A DNA stretch of 64,000 bases from Lachnospiraceae bacterium (GCA_003979345.1 RYVZ01000012.1:22805-86804); one strand, 5' to 3'. Shown: positions 36,335 to 45,202, counted from the first letter of the stretch. The notes: generated by a model from the letters alone, not told the origin. A program made the numbers and translations.

Positions 36335-36507
36335 ATATGAATGATATAGATTAGAAATCTGTATGCAGATCTTCGATCTGTATGCAGACCTCTGATCCGC
36401 ATTGCAGTTTTGTATTTGCAGATAGCGATTGTCAGATAAGATTTCTACAGGACTGTAGGGGAATCTTCCTTACAAAAGCCGCATACAAACGCCTGACTGC
36501 ATTGCCT

Positions 36508-36536
36508 AGTATACAATCATGGCGGGTGCTTGTCAA
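36508..36536 (-). promoter_or_regulatory. Promoter of the tRNA-Val/tRNA-Met unit
   Basis: On the reverse strand TTGACA (36536-36531) and TATACT (36513-36508) are 17 nt apart. This near-consensus promoter faces the two tRNA genes and is about 170 bp upstream. Confidence 0.75.
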
Positions 36537-36642
36537 GCACTTTTTTGAAAATCCCTGATACCCCATCCCTGATCCCTTTACTTTTTGAAAATCCTTCATT
36601 TTACAATCCCGTAATTTCAAAAGTATTTGCCGGAATTCTTTT

Positions 36643-37626
36643 CTAATTCTCCGCACCTGCGACAAGAAGCTGTTCCACGATTTCGGTATAACCCGCCTCT
36701 GATGCATAGTATAGCGCGCTGTGCTGGTCGTTATCCACGGCGTTGACATTTGCGCCCGATTCGATGAGCATGGCGGTAAAGTCGTTTTTGGCGTTCCGCG
36801 CTGCCAGGATCAACGGAGTCTGACCGTCGAATGCTTTCTGATCAATGCCCGCGCCGGCTGTAAGGAGCGCTTTTCCGGTAAAGAGATCGCCGTTTATCGC
36901 AGCGATGTGCAGAGGATAGACACCGTCGTGGTTTGCAATATCCGTTTTCGCACCGGCGGAAAGGAGCAGCTCTGCGATCATTAAGTTGGATTTGCGGACA
37001 GTCAGCAACAGGGGCGATTCGCCGTCGTCGTTTAACTTGTTGACGCTTTCGGGGTCTTTTTCCAAAAGAACTTTGACAACCTCGCTCTGATCGTTCCAGC
37101 ATGCGTGGTGAAGCGGCGTATTGCCATAGGAATCGGCGTGGTCTTCTTTCGATGCAGAGAGCGCTGTTACCAGTTCCCGCAGTCCGGCAGCAGTCGCGTA
37201 GTCGATTGCCATACGGTTTGAGTTATCCTTGATCGAAATATCAATATCCGGATGCTGAATCAGCTTTAGGGCAGCATCCGTCTTGCCTTTCTGCGCGAGC
37301 ACCATCAACGGGGTCACGCCGTTATTGTCGGTGCAGTTTACATCCGCACCGTTCTCGGTCAGCATGGAAATGATCTGCGCATTGCCGCTGTCTGCCGCAA
37401 AATGCAGCGGCATGCGGTTTTTCTGATTGGCGAGGTTGACGTCTGCGCCGTTCTCTATCAGCAGCTTTACCAGATCACGTGAACTTTTTAAGCAGGCATA
37501 GATCAGCGGCGTGTTACCGGTCTCGTCACGCTTATTGACGTCTATGCCGCCGCGTTTCAGGAAGGTCAGTACCACGCTTTTTTGATTATTTTTGCATGCC
37601 TGTAAGAACATATTGTCTAACTGCAT
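36643..37626 (-). CDS. Ankyrin repeat protein
   Basis: 327 residues made almost wholly of ankyrin repeats of about 33 residues. Repeats show the TPL signature (GNTPLIYACLKSSRDLVKLL, NRMPLHFAADSGNAQIISML, GNTPLHHACWNDQSEVVKVL, each up to 20). No signal peptide or enzymatic domain is visible, so it is probably a cytosolic protein-binding scaffold. The frame is open to 37698, but AAGGAGA before ATG 37626 sets the start. It follows the second ankyrin gene by 68 bp in the same orientation. Confidence 0.92.
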   Translation of the reverse strand: MQLDNMFLQACKNNQKSVVLTFLKRGGIDVNKRDETGNTPLIYACLKSSRDLVKLLIENGADVNLANQKNRMPLHFAADSGNAQIISMLTENGADVNCTDNNGVTPLMVLAQKGKTDAALKLIQHPDIDISIKDNSNRMAIDYATAAGLRELVTALSASKEDHADSYGNTPLHHACWNDQSEVVKVLLEKDPESVNKLNDDGESPLLLTVRKSNLMIAELLLSAGAKTDIANHDGVYPLHIAAINGDLFTGKALLTAGAGIDQKAFDGQTPLILAARNAKNDFTAMLIESGANVNAVDNDQHSALYYASEAGYTEIVEQLLVAGAEN

Positions 37627-37694
37627 AATGAATCTCCTTGTCTTGGTAGTATGGTCAATATGGTATGTAGGAGCAAAAGCGTCGCTGCCGTTGG

Positions 37695-38984
37695 TCATGC
37701 ATCCATCATCATTTCGATCGCATCCGAAAAACCGCGTCCAGCAGCAAGATCCATCGCAGTCTCGCCTTTGTTATTTTGGATCGCGGCATCGGCGCCGGAA
37801 CGCAACAGATAGCGTACAACCTTTTCGTTGCTGTTTTTGCATGCCAAAAGAAGAGGTGTGTTGCCGTCGCTGTCCTGAACGTTTAATTCTGCGCCAGCCT
37901 TGATCAGTGCTTTATCCGAGTCTCCGATCGCAAGCACAGCCAGATGAAGGGGGCGCTTACCGTCGTTGCCTGTGGCTTCGATATTGGCTCCGCACTCGAT
38001 CAGCTTCAGCGTGATCGAAAGATTATCATAAGCATCCGCCTTGTCAAAGCTGTCCCGGCTGTCGGTCAGGGAACGAAGCAGAACCGTGTAGCCTGCGGAG
38101 TCGGTAAGTTCGTATTCTTTTAACATTGAAAGGATCTCGCATTTCCGGTCGAATATGGGATGATTAAACTGCCGCTGCTGGAAAAAACGGAACGGATAGC
38201 GGATCAGGGAAAAGATCGGCGGGTTGCCCTTGGCGTCGCAAAGCGTTTCGTCCGCACCTGCTTCAAGCAGCATTTTGGCGATCTCTACATTTCCGTGACG
38301 GCATGCCAGTGCAAGCGGAGTCACACCGTCCATTTTCAGCCAGTAGCTGTTGCCGCCGACAGGAGATGTGCCCTGGATATTGACATCGGAGCCGCTGTCT
38401 ATGAGTGCGCGGGTCAGCCGTATGTGATTGTGCATGGCGGCATACATCAGCGGCGAAATGCCGAACCGGTCTGTCTTATCTAAAAGAGAAAGATCGTAGT
38501 GCTTTGCGAGATAAACTGCTGTTTCGAGTTCTTCTTCCGTGCCGCTGTCATTCGGGCTTTGTTCTCTCCATACATTTTTGGGCAGATAATCGGAGTCCTT
38601 ATATTCTTTTTTTGCCGCGAGCAGCAAAGCGTTATCACCGTCGCTTGTTTCGGAGTAGATATCCGCGCCGAGTTCCACGAGCTTTCCAATGACTGCGGGA
38701 GAGACCCAGTCTGTTACCGCCTTTAAGATCAGGCAGTCTTTTTTGAGCAGCTTTGTGTTGATATCAAAGCCCTTTGAGATCAGATATTCCACGAATTTGG
38801 TATCCGTTTTTTCCGTACGCAGGGAACGAAGGGCGAGTTCGACGACCGCTTCGAGATCGTCGTCATCATAAAAATCGATTTCATTCAGGTGTTCTTCCAT
38901 GATCGGAATCGCACCATAGCATTCAGCGGGATCGCCGCCCCTGAAAAAGCACATTTCCAACTGCTGTTTGAGTGCATGATCCAT
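37695..38984 (-). CDS. Ankyrin repeat protein
   Basis: 429 residues. A helical N-terminus (to about 70) precedes ankyrin repeats such as GISPLMYAAMHNHIRLTRAL, GVTPLALACRHGNVEIAKML, GKRPLHLAVLAIGDSDKALI and GNTPLLLACKNSNEKVVRYL. Start ATG 38984 has GGAGG upstream on the reverse strand. It forms a two-gene unit with 36643-37626. Partners are unknown. Confidence 0.92.
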   Translation of the reverse strand: MDHALKQQLEMCFFRGGDPAECYGAIPIMEEHLNEIDFYDDDDLEAVVELALRSLRTEKTDTKFVEYLISKGFDINTKLLKKDCLILKAVTDWVSPAVIGKLVELGADIYSETSDGDNALLLAAKKEYKDSDYLPKNVWREQSPNDSGTEEELETAVYLAKHYDLSLLDKTDRFGISPLMYAAMHNHIRLTRALIDSGSDVNIQGTSPVGGNSYWLKMDGVTPLALACRHGNVEIAKMLLEAGADETLCDAKGNPPIFSLIRYPFRFFQQRQFNHPIFDRKCEILSMLKEYELTDSAGYTVLLRSLTDSRDSFDKADAYDNLSITLKLIECGANIEATGNDGKRPLHLAVLAIGDSDKALIKAGAELNVQDSDGNTPLLLACKNSNEKVVRYLLRSGADAAIQNNKGETAMDLAAGRGFSDAIEMMMDA

Positions 38985-39264
38985 AGTTAGCCTCCATGCT
39001 ACGACTGTATTTTAGGAGTAGCGAATGGCTTAAGTTTTGGCGTAGCTCAAAACTTTTCTCCTGTCCGGCTTTTATTTGGTAAAAGCTGCGCCGGTCCACG
39101 GTGCTGTATGTGAAAATACTAGCACTTTGAGAGTGCGAAGTCAAGGAAGCGGGGGCTTTCAGGACGGGAACCTCAGGGTTGAAAAGTTTTTGCTTTACAT
39201 TTCATGCTAAACATATTATAATAAAATTGTTTTAGAGAACGGAATAATTGTTTTATGGAAATGC

Positions 39265-39335
39265 GCAGATATAGTTCATTGGTAGAACACCAGCTTCCCA
39301 AGCTGGGGAGGCGGGTTCGATTCCCGTTATCTGCT
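39265..39335 (+). tRNA. tRNA-Gly (CCC), prophage attachment gene
   Basis: A 71-nt cloverleaf: acceptor GCAGATA/TATCTGC, D arm GTTCATTGGTAGAAC, anticodon loop TTCCCAA between CCAGC and GCTGG (CCC), T arm GGGTTCGATTCCC. The integrase gene ends 147 bp downstream, the usual layout for phages that integrate at a tRNA 3' end. The matching attR is not in the window. Confidence 0.95.
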
Positions 39336-39342
39336 TCACGGC

Positions 39343-39399
39343 AAAAGAGCCGGAAAACCGCAGGGGACATTGCAGAGTCAGCGGTTTTCCGGCTCTTTT
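39343..39399 (+). terminator. Strong terminator after tRNA-Gly
   Basis: AAAAGAGCCGGAAAACCGC (39343-39361) pairs perfectly over 19 bp with GCGGTTTTCCGGCTCTTTT (39381-39399). It ends in T-runs on both strands, so it could terminate both tRNA-Gly and the integrase. Confidence 0.85.
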
Positions 39400-39481
39400 G
39401 TGTCTAATTTTATAACGTGTGTTTATATGCTAAAACGCTAAATTTTGCAATTTTTTGTCATGAAATTTGTCACGAAAAAGG

Positions 39482-40477
39482 TTAAGAAAAAAGAGTTCTT
39501 TGCAGTTTTTCCGCAGCGTCCCTCTTTGCACGTTCCTCTTTGTCCAACATCGAGTGCCGATAGACGGTCTTCATGATATGATCAGTTTCCCATCCGCCGA
39601 GACGGAGGATGTCAGCGTCGGGAACGCCGAGTGAGGACATCCGGCTTGCGAAGTAATGGCGGAGCTTGTGAATAGAAAAGCGGGGGATGCCAAGTTTATC
39701 CTGCGTGTCGAACAGAAAACATGTGATCCGGTTAGGATGCCCTTTGTATACATATCCCTGATCCCTGATCTTCTCGGCAATATCTTCCGGTATGATGATC
39801 TCCCTTGTACTTGCGGTGGTCTTTGTGGTCTTGACCAGCCAGTTCTTATTTTCATCCTGTACCTTTGCCTTGTTGATTCTGATGACATCGCCGTCAATAT
39901 CATCTATGGTAAGGGCACATATCTCTGATCGGCGCATCCCATAGCAGGCTAATATAATTGGTATTTCATATTCCGTCCCCTTTGAATGCTGTAGTATAAG
40001 TTTAACGTCCTCATCAGAGGGGATATAAGGCTCATTTTTGAGCTTTTGAGGCAAGGTGGTAGAAAGTCTAAGGTGAGGGCAAAAAGTGCCTAGAATCGCA
40101 GATATGAAGCCGTGGTGGTTACGTACGGTCTTTGGACTGTGATTTTTCGCCATCCGGTTGATTTCTTCTTGCACATCTAAGGCGGTAATGTCGTGGATGT
40201 TCTGGGATAAGAATGCATCGGTGATTTGGCGCAGGATGGTCTTGTAGCCCTTTATCGTACTGGGCGAAAGAACGTTGCGCTTGGATTCGATGTAATCTTC
40301 AGCAGCACGTTCAAAGGTCATGGCAGTATGCTTGTCAGACGCATTTTCGAGAAGATCAGCCATTGCGAGCATGGCTTCCTTTTGCGTGGGCTTAGAGTCA
40401 AATGTGACAGAATATACCTTGCCTTTGTACATTTTGCGGACTCGGTAGGAGCCGGAAGGGAGTTTTTCGATTTTCAT
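39482..40477 (-). CDS. int: Tyrosine-type phage integrase
   Basis: 331 residues. An arm-binding N-terminus (SYRVRKMYKGKVYSV) and a core-binding SAM-like domain (about 53-145) precede the catalytic domain. Catalytic residues visible: R182 in GMRRSEI, H270 and R273 in HKLRHY, the W of GGWETDH in place of the second His, and Y306 in KTVYRH. The frame is open far upstream (to 40717), but GAGGTAA before ATG 40477 fits the family start. It points toward tRNA-Gly, the probable attachment site. Confidence 0.94.
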   Translation of the reverse strand: MKIEKLPSGSYRVRKMYKGKVYSVTFDSKPTQKEAMLAMADLLENASDKHTAMTFERAAEDYIESKRNVLSPSTIKGYKTILRQITDAFLSQNIHDITALDVQEEINRMAKNHSPKTVRNHHGFISAILGTFCPHLRLSTTLPQKLKNEPYIPSDEDVKLILQHSKGTEYEIPIILACYGMRRSEICALTIDDIDGDVIRINKAKVQDENKNWLVKTTKTTASTREIIIPEDIAEKIRDQGYVYKGHPNRITCFLFDTQDKLGIPRFSIHKLRHYFASRMSSLGVPDADILRLGGWETDHIMKTVYRHSMLDKEERAKRDAAEKLQRTLFS

Positions 40478-40493
40478 ATGCGTTACCTCATGC

Positions 40494-41390
40494 TTATTCA
40501 AGGTTTTTTCGTTGTTCCCGTTCAAGCTGTTGTATGCTTTTTTCAGGTGTGGGCAAATCTTCCGGCATTGTGCCACCGAGTCTTTGAATCGTGTTTCTGA
40601 CTTCCGCCCCGACTTCATAATGTGCTTGATTTGCTTTAGATTTTCCCTGAATATTCTCGCGCCGTAATTTAGATTCTGTCTGGGTAGCACGGAAGAGGTT
40701 TGCAGCGAGTTCCTCATATCCCATATGATCTAATATCTTTTGACTCTTTTTTAGACCTTTTCGTTCGTGGATTTCTTTTGCACCTAATCCGCCATATAAT
40801 CCTTTATAACCATAATTTTGAAAAACAGCGTAGTCTTTGGCAGTTTCAACACCGGAATCTTTAGCGGCGGCAACAAGCATTTTATTGTGTTCAATCATTT
40901 CATGACGGATAGCGAGACGTTTTGCGTCTTCATCCAATTCGTCAAAGTGTTCAATAAGTTCCTGCTGTCTAGTTTTGATTGCAAAGTAGGATTGTCCGAG
41001 AGCAATAACTTTTTTTCGTGGATCGCCATTTTGAACGATCAAATAGCAAGCGTAGCGAGAAAGTTGCATGTCTCCTATCTCTTTAACACCGCCATTAGGC
41101 ATGGGGGATGTTTTGCCAACGTTGGCAAAATGTTCAATTATAGTATTTCCGCTGTTTTTACAGGAATCTTTTGCTTTTTCTATCACTTCGCAAAATCTGC
41201 GCCATTGTTTGTACTCCAATGCAATTTGCATTTCTCTTGCATACCAAAATTCTTCACCATACTCATTAACATGCCGTATAGATTCAAAGAGCGATTCGGT
41301 GTAGTTTGCTTTCTCTTCATGCGAGAGTGCTTTAGAAAGAACTCGTTCTGATAAAGCTTGCAGTTGTTCCTCAAATTCTTTTTCATTCAT
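40494..41390 (-). CDS. dinD: DNA damage-inducible protein D
   Basis: 298 residues. The BRO-N-like N-terminus is clear (EFWYAREMQIALEYKQWRRF, 20), followed by the DinD core: FANVGKTSPMPNGG, LSRYACYLIVQNGDPRKKVI (20) and YFAIKTRQQEL. E. coli DinD is LexA-regulated and inhibits RecA strand exchange. In a phage it may affect the host recombination or SOS response. AGGAGG with 9 nt spacing selects ATG 41390. It is 16 bp before int in the same direction. Confidence 0.9.
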   Translation of the reverse strand: MNEKEFEEQLQALSERVLSKALSHEEKANYTESLFESIRHVNEYGEEFWYAREMQIALEYKQWRRFCEVIEKAKDSCKNSGNTIIEHFANVGKTSPMPNGGVKEIGDMQLSRYACYLIVQNGDPRKKVIALGQSYFAIKTRQQELIEHFDELDEDAKRLAIRHEMIEHNKMLVAAAKDSGVETAKDYAVFQNYGYKGLYGGLGAKEIHERKGLKKSQKILDHMGYEELAANLFRATQTESKLRRENIQGKSKANQAHYEVGAEVRNTIQRLGGTMPEDLPTPEKSIQQLEREQRKNLE

Positions 41391-41418
41391 ATGCATTATC
41401 CTCCTAAAAAATGGTAAC

Positions 41419-41446
41419 AAAAAGACCCCGTATCGCTACGAGATCC
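41419..41446 (-). terminator. Terminator between the membrane protein and dinD
   Basis: On the reverse strand GATCTCGTA and TACGGGGTC pair (with G-U pairs) around GCGA and are followed by TTTTTG. It lies directly after the membrane protein gene. Confidence 0.5.
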
Positions 41447-41464
41447 TAAGCGACAGGACAGTAG

Positions 41465-42121
41465 CTATAACTCAATGGTCGTACTGGAAGCAGATCCTTT
41501 GAAGTCATCTACAAACTTATGTGCGGATTTCATAGCAGATCCGATCTCAAAGCCAATATATTTTACATCAGGTGACTGGTAAGTGATGATCAGATAGTTA
41601 TGTACTTCATCTTTGAGCTTCTTCTTTTTGGCACGTCCGCCGATTACTGCGCCAAGCGTACCAAAAAGATATGCGCCTGCGATCGCGCCGCCGGTGCTGG
41701 AAACGTATTGTTCCTGAAGCTCTCTTTCTGTTTTAATGCTGATGTCCGTGATCTTCGACTTTTCAAGCTCAAAGTTCATAGCACCGGAAGAAAATGAAAA
41801 TCTGTCATCTGTAGATGTGATCGTACAGACCATATTTTCGGCAATAGGAAGACCATTTACATGCGTCATGGTGCATGTATTGATTGCGTTTTCCTGCTGG
41901 GCAATCCATTCGGACCTTTTTTCGGCACGCTGCTGTTTCTTCTCAATACTTTTTTCGCTTGGTTTGCGCAGAAACAGGAGGCAGGCGATGCCGGCGGCAA
42001 GAGTCAAAATGATATATTCGGTTTTGTGGGAATCTGCGACGAAGAGAATGATTCCGCCAAAGCAGATAATTCCAGCCCAGACAGCGAGTATGGTTTTTGC
42101 AAGAGATCGTTTTGTTTTCAT
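41465..42121 (-). CDS. Phage membrane protein of unknown function
   Basis: 218 residues. Two hydrophobic segments at about 10-27 and 33-50, then a charged coiled stretch (KQQRAEKRSEWIAQQ) and a soluble domain with a glycine-rich motif (GGAIAGAYLFGTLGAVIGGR, 20). The last part, YLIITYQSPDVKYIGFEIG, resembles a PH-like beta fold. Such proteins near phage repressors sometimes act in superinfection control, but that is only a guess. Start ATG 42121 follows AAAGGATG. Confidence 0.7.
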   Translation of the reverse strand: MKTKRSLAKTILAVWAGIICFGGIILFVADSHKTEYIILTLAAGIACLLFLRKPSEKSIEKKQQRAEKRSEWIAQQENAINTCTMTHVNGLPIAENMVCTITSTDDRFSFSSGAMNFELEKSKITDISIKTERELQEQYVSSTGGAIAGAYLFGTLGAVIGGRAKKKKLKDEVHNYLIITYQSPDVKYIGFEIGSAMKSAHKFVDDFKGSASSTTIEL

Positions 42122-42231
42122 TTTAGTACATCCTTTCGCATAGGGTTTATAGGTTAAAAAATCAATACTTTACAGTAAATTTAGTGAAAAATCTTTCATT
42201 CCTGAAGTGAAAAGTTCAATTATTGAACTTT

Positions 42232-42251
42232 CCGTTGCGACGTCGCAACGG
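42232..42251. repeat. Perfect palindrome, VATSQ-type element 1
   Basis: A 20-bp perfect palindrome with the core GTTGCGACGTCGCAAC (42234-42249) and outer pairs CC/GG. The same core lies inside a coding sequence at 52974-52993 with different but again complementary outer bases. A second inverted repeat, AAAGTTCAAT/ATTGAACTTT, is next to it (42210-42230). Both are directly downstream of the HsdR-like gene. Confidence 0.8.
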
Positions 42252-42263
42252 CATGCTACCCGC

Positions 42264-43337
42264 TTACTGGTATCTGCTGACAACTTGAATCAAGCGCTCT
42301 TTATATAAATATAGGTCATTAAGAGAGTCCAAGTAAATACGCTCAAAGGATTTATCCTCGTTTGGAATAAACAGTTGCATACGCTTACGATCCAAATTTA
42401 AGCGGCAAATTGGTTTGCGGTTATTATCCTTATAGAGGATGCCAAAGTAGCTTTCAGTGTCACGGTAAACTACGTCTTGCACATCTACGCAGCCGGCAAG
42501 AAGTCCGCGGACAATATAAAATGACTGCAGCTCTTCCTCCGTTGTAATTATTTTTGAGGAATCTTCTGATAGACCGTCTTCCGGTACCTGATCATTTGCT
42601 TGCCCTGAATCGCTGTTTTTTGCATTTTCTGTGTTAAGAGCGGAAGAAATTTTTTGATTCAGCAATTCGTTTATAAACGAGTTAAAGGACTTTTTGATTA
42701 TGGGATTGAACTTTTCTATTACTTTTTGGTTCTTTTGACCGTCATAGATGGAGCTTAAAACAAATTTCACAAAATCATCAGACGGATTATCAAGCTCTGA
42801 TTTCAATAAGTCTTTAATAAGGTTTGTGTATTTGAGTTCGGATGCCGTGCTAAAGATGCTGTCCTTATCAAATTCAACCTTACAAAACTTTTTAAGAGAG
42901 GGGATTAAGGAATCCTTAATATTTTCAAGATCAAGCTCCATAAAGGGGGTCAGATCCATTTTATTAGATTCGTCTAAATCGGTATAAAATCTGTAGATAA
43001 GTCCGTTTGTAAGGATTCCGAATTTGGCGGTTGTGGTGCCAAAGTACCGAAAAAGTTGTGAAGAATGCTTATCAAGAGTATCAGTACATGACTTACACTC
43101 AATTAAAATGACGGGTTCGCCGTTGATAATAATGGCATAATCGACACGTTCTCCCTTTTTTATACCAACATCTGCGGTATATTCAGGACAAAATTCAGTT
43201 GGATTAAATACGTCATAACCAAGGAACTGAAAAAAGGGTATAACCATAGACATCTTAGTTGCTTCCTCAGTCGCAATGTTGTTTTTGATAGTCGAAACTC
43301 TTTCAGATAATTGAACCAAATCTTCACTGAATCCCAT
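42264..43337 (-). CDS. HsdR N-terminal-type nuclease-like protein
   Basis: 357 residues. The N-terminal 200 residues match the type I restriction R-subunit N-domain: NIATEEATKMSMVIPFFQFL (20), GYDVFNPTEF, and the PD-(D/E)XK-like core VDYAIIINGEPVILIECKS with Asp, Glu and Lys. There is no helicase part. A helical C-terminus (QKVIEKFNPIIKKSFNSFIN, 20) ends in a small beta domain. Stand-alone versions are common in prophages between int and repressor, and a defence or degradation role is plausible. Start ATG 43337 has AGGAGG. Confidence 0.8.
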   Translation of the reverse strand: MGFSEDLVQLSERVSTIKNNIATEEATKMSMVIPFFQFLGYDVFNPTEFCPEYTADVGIKKGERVDYAIIINGEPVILIECKSCTDTLDKHSSQLFRYFGTTTAKFGILTNGLIYRFYTDLDESNKMDLTPFMELDLENIKDSLIPSLKKFCKVEFDKDSIFSTASELKYTNLIKDLLKSELDNPSDDFVKFVLSSIYDGQKNQKVIEKFNPIIKKSFNSFINELLNQKISSALNTENAKNSDSGQANDQVPEDGLSEDSSKIITTEEELQSFYIVRGLLAGCVDVQDVVYRDTESYFGILYKDNNRKPICRLNLDRKRMQLFIPNEDKSFERIYLDSLNDLYLYKERLIQVVSRYQ

Positions 43338-43372
43338 AAATGAATCCTCCTTTTGTATAAAATTGTTAAGAT

Positions 43373-44122
43373 TTACAGTTTATCGACGACACGCCCCATG
43401 CAGTTTGATTCTTCTGTGAGCTTGATGTTCCCGTATTCTTTGTTTAGCGAAATTAGTTCGCCGTGTCCAAGCTTTTTTACATATGCTTGTCCACCTACAT
43501 TAAATATTCCAATCTCACCAATGTCAACTTCACAGGACGGCTCAATCAGGAGCATATCTCCGTCGGAGTATGTAGGTTCCATGCTGTGTCCGTTGACCTT
43601 TACGGCATAGGCAGCACGTTTGTATTTGGGATCGTTCGGTATCGTGATACGTTCAGGATAGACATCATCAAATATGACTTGTCCGGTACCGGCAGATACG
43701 CTGTGATAATACTCAATTAGGCGCCTCGTGCTGCTGGTAGATGGAAGTTCTACGATGGTAGAAGCAGATTGCTTTAATTGATTTGCGATAGAGTATTCTC
43801 TATCAAGAATTGTATCAACGACCGTAGCCCCGTCAGGAGAATATTCGGATATCAAGCGATATTTTTCTATACGATCATATTCTGATTTCTTCAAAGGATA
43901 AGATTCTGTTTTTTCCCTGTCATCAGTTAGTCCTAGTAAATAATCACAGGATACATTAAAAAAATCAGACATCTGTTTCAAAAATGTATGCCCGGCTTCG
44001 CGTTCATCTGTTTCATAATTTCTAAGCGTAGTTTCTGGAATGTTTAATTTTTCTGCAAAACTTTTTCGAGTCGTATATCCATTCTCTTTTCTTAGTTGAG
44101 TTAATCGATCACCAAAAGTCAC
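43373..44122 (-). CDS. CI-like phage repressor (HTH plus S24 domain)
   Basis: 249 residues. The N-terminal XRE helix-turn-helix (FGDRLTQLRKENGYTTRKSF, 20; LNIPETTLRNYE) is followed by a linker and a LexA/CI-type S24 domain (VKVNGHSMEPTYSDGDMLLI, 20, with the Ser of GHSMEP; catalytic Lys in the AYVKKLG area). It should hold lysogeny and self-cleave in the SOS response. The frame is open to 44230, but AGGAGG sits 9 nt before GTG 44122, the likely start. It is divergent from the Cro-like gene. Confidence 0.93.
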   Translation of the reverse strand: MTFGDRLTQLRKENGYTTRKSFAEKLNIPETTLRNYETDEREAGHTFLKQMSDFFNVSCDYLLGLTDDREKTESYPLKKSEYDRIEKYRLISEYSPDGATVVDTILDREYSIANQLKQSASTIVELPSTSSTRRLIEYYHSVSAGTGQVIFDDVYPERITIPNDPKYKRAAYAVKVNGHSMEPTYSDGDMLLIEPSCEVDIGEIGIFNVGGQAYVKKLGHGELISLNKEYGNIKLTEESNCMGRVVDKL

Positions 44123-44283
44123 ATCAGCACACCTCCTAATGCTGATTATATGTAATATATTACAAACTGTCAATATCAAAAAACCCAAAATGAGCAAAAA
44201 ATTACAACAAAAGCATTGACAAAATCTCAATACGGGATTATCGTATAAGAAAAAAGCCCGTTTTGAGCAGAAAGGAGAGAAGA
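44123..44283. promoter_or_regulatory. Phage lysis-lysogeny control region
   Basis: The 161-bp divergent region between repressor and Cro-like genes holds a perfect palindrome TGTAATATATTACA (44151-44164), a good operator candidate. TTGACA at 44216 faces the Cro-like gene, with TATAAG at 44244 (spacing 22, too long) or a weaker TATCGT at 44239 (17 nt). AT content is high. Confidence 0.6.
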
Positions 44284-44523
44284 ATGCTTACTAATATTGA
44301 AGCTGAAAGAGTCCGTTATCGTCTATCTAAAGAGGATTTAGCAAAGAAACTTAATGTATCGGTTAAAACCTATTATAACTGGATTAACGAGGAAACGGAT
44401 GCACCTATATCAAAGCTTGTCATTATGGCAAGGATGTTCGGGACAAAAGTAGATTATCTGATAGAGGGCATGTCGGGAGTCCCAGAAAATATTGAATGTT
44501 TGAAAGGAGAAAAACGATCATGA
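44284..44523 (+). CDS. Cro-like HTH regulator
   Basis: 79 residues. LSKEDLAKKLNVSVKTYYNW (20) is a clear XRE helix-turn-helix, followed by PISKLVIMARMFGTKVDYL. Start ATG 44284 follows AAAGGAG. Transcribed away from the repressor, it takes the position of Cro and probably acts at the same operators. Confidence 0.85.
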   Translation: MLTNIEAERVRYRLSKEDLAKKLNVSVKTYYNWINEETDAPISKLVIMARMFGTKVDYLIEGMSGVPENIECLKGEKRS

Positions 44524-44840
44524 GTAAAAAAGAACAGATTATTGAAAAAATGGACAAATTGATTGAGACATTATCTAAAAACAAAAAAGAGCAGACACGG
44601 GAAGAAATGCAGCGGAACATACGTGCGGCAAGTAATGAAAAAATACTCCGCCGGCAGATTGAAATGCTGACAGAGTATTCAAGAACGTTCGGTGTGGATA
44701 GCGCGCCGGAAGCAAATGCAGCGATTGCTTCATTGTATAGAGCTTTAGCCGAAGCTAAATGTCTCTTCTTTGTGAGAGTCTTTGTAGCGCTTCTCGGACT
44801 CGGCTACTTGATTAAGCGTTTCCTGATAAAGAGAATATAG
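44520..44840 (+). CDS. Small early phage protein
   Basis: 106 residues. The ATGA overlap with the Cro-like gene and AAAGGAG indicate coupled translation. The first 80 residues are charged and helical (MSKKEQIIEKMDKLIETLSK, 20). The last 28 (FFVRVFVALLGLGYLIKRFL, 20) are hydrophobic, but they lie opposite the reverse-strand gene at 44745-44915, so one of the two may be wrong in this stretch. Function unknown. Confidence 0.55.
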   Translation: MSKKEQIIEKMDKLIETLSKNKKEQTREEMQRNIRAASNEKILRRQIEMLTEYSRTFGVDSAPEANAAIASLYRALAEAKCLFFVRVFVALLGLGYLIKRFLIKRI

Positions 44841-44915
44841 CTCATCAATAGATAAGGACTTTGTGTCCTGATTCATGAGGTGTAATAAGGTGACGTTTTC
44901 AACATGGTTGCTCAT
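44745..44915 (-). CDS. Small phage protein on the reverse strand
   Basis: 56 residues: MSNHVENVTLLHLMNQDTKS in the first 20, then a helical acidic region (SIDELYSLYQETLNQVAESE, 20). AAAAGGAGC precedes ATG 44915. It overlaps the end of the forward gene at 44520 by 96 bp. The good start site and soluble composition make it credible; family unknown. Confidence 0.5.
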   Translation of the reverse strand: MSNHVENVTLLHLMNQDTKSLSIDELYSLYQETLNQVAESEKRYKDSHKEETFSFG

Positions 44916-44979
44916 AAGAAATGCTCCTTTTCTATTTTGTAGTTATGAAAGATATTACCATAATAAGAAAAATATTACA

Positions 44980-45162
44980 ATGGCAAACAAGACGAAAGGG
45001 GAAGAAAAGAGTAGGAGAATGAAGATAAGAGAAATACAAAACTGGATTCAAGAAGATTATTTGAGTGGAAGGATGCTGTTGCCAAGAGTAATGTGCATTA
45101 TTTCAATCATTATCAGCATTATTTCCATTGTTATTTCAGTAATGCTAATATGCTCGCGGTGA
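44980..45162 (+). CDS. Small phage membrane protein
   Basis: 60 residues with a charged N-terminus (KGEEKSRRMKIREIQNWIQE, 20) and a C-terminal membrane helix made of Ile/Ser repeats (MCIISIIISIISIVISVMLI, 20). The start is uncertain: ATG 44980 has no good box, and the frame is open to 44875, where it would overlap the reverse-strand gene's leader. Function unknown. Confidence 0.5.
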   Translation: MANKTKGEEKSRRMKIREIQNWIQEDYLSGRMLLPRVMCIISIIISIISIVISVMLICSR

Positions 45163-45202
45163 GGAGTTGTAGACAGAGGGAAATGCATAGGAGGCACTAA
45201 GG

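Noticed and set aside
44216..44249. TTGACA-TATAAG as the phage early promoter
   Set aside because: The spacing of 22 nt is too long for sigma-70; it is kept only as part of the control region with low certainty.
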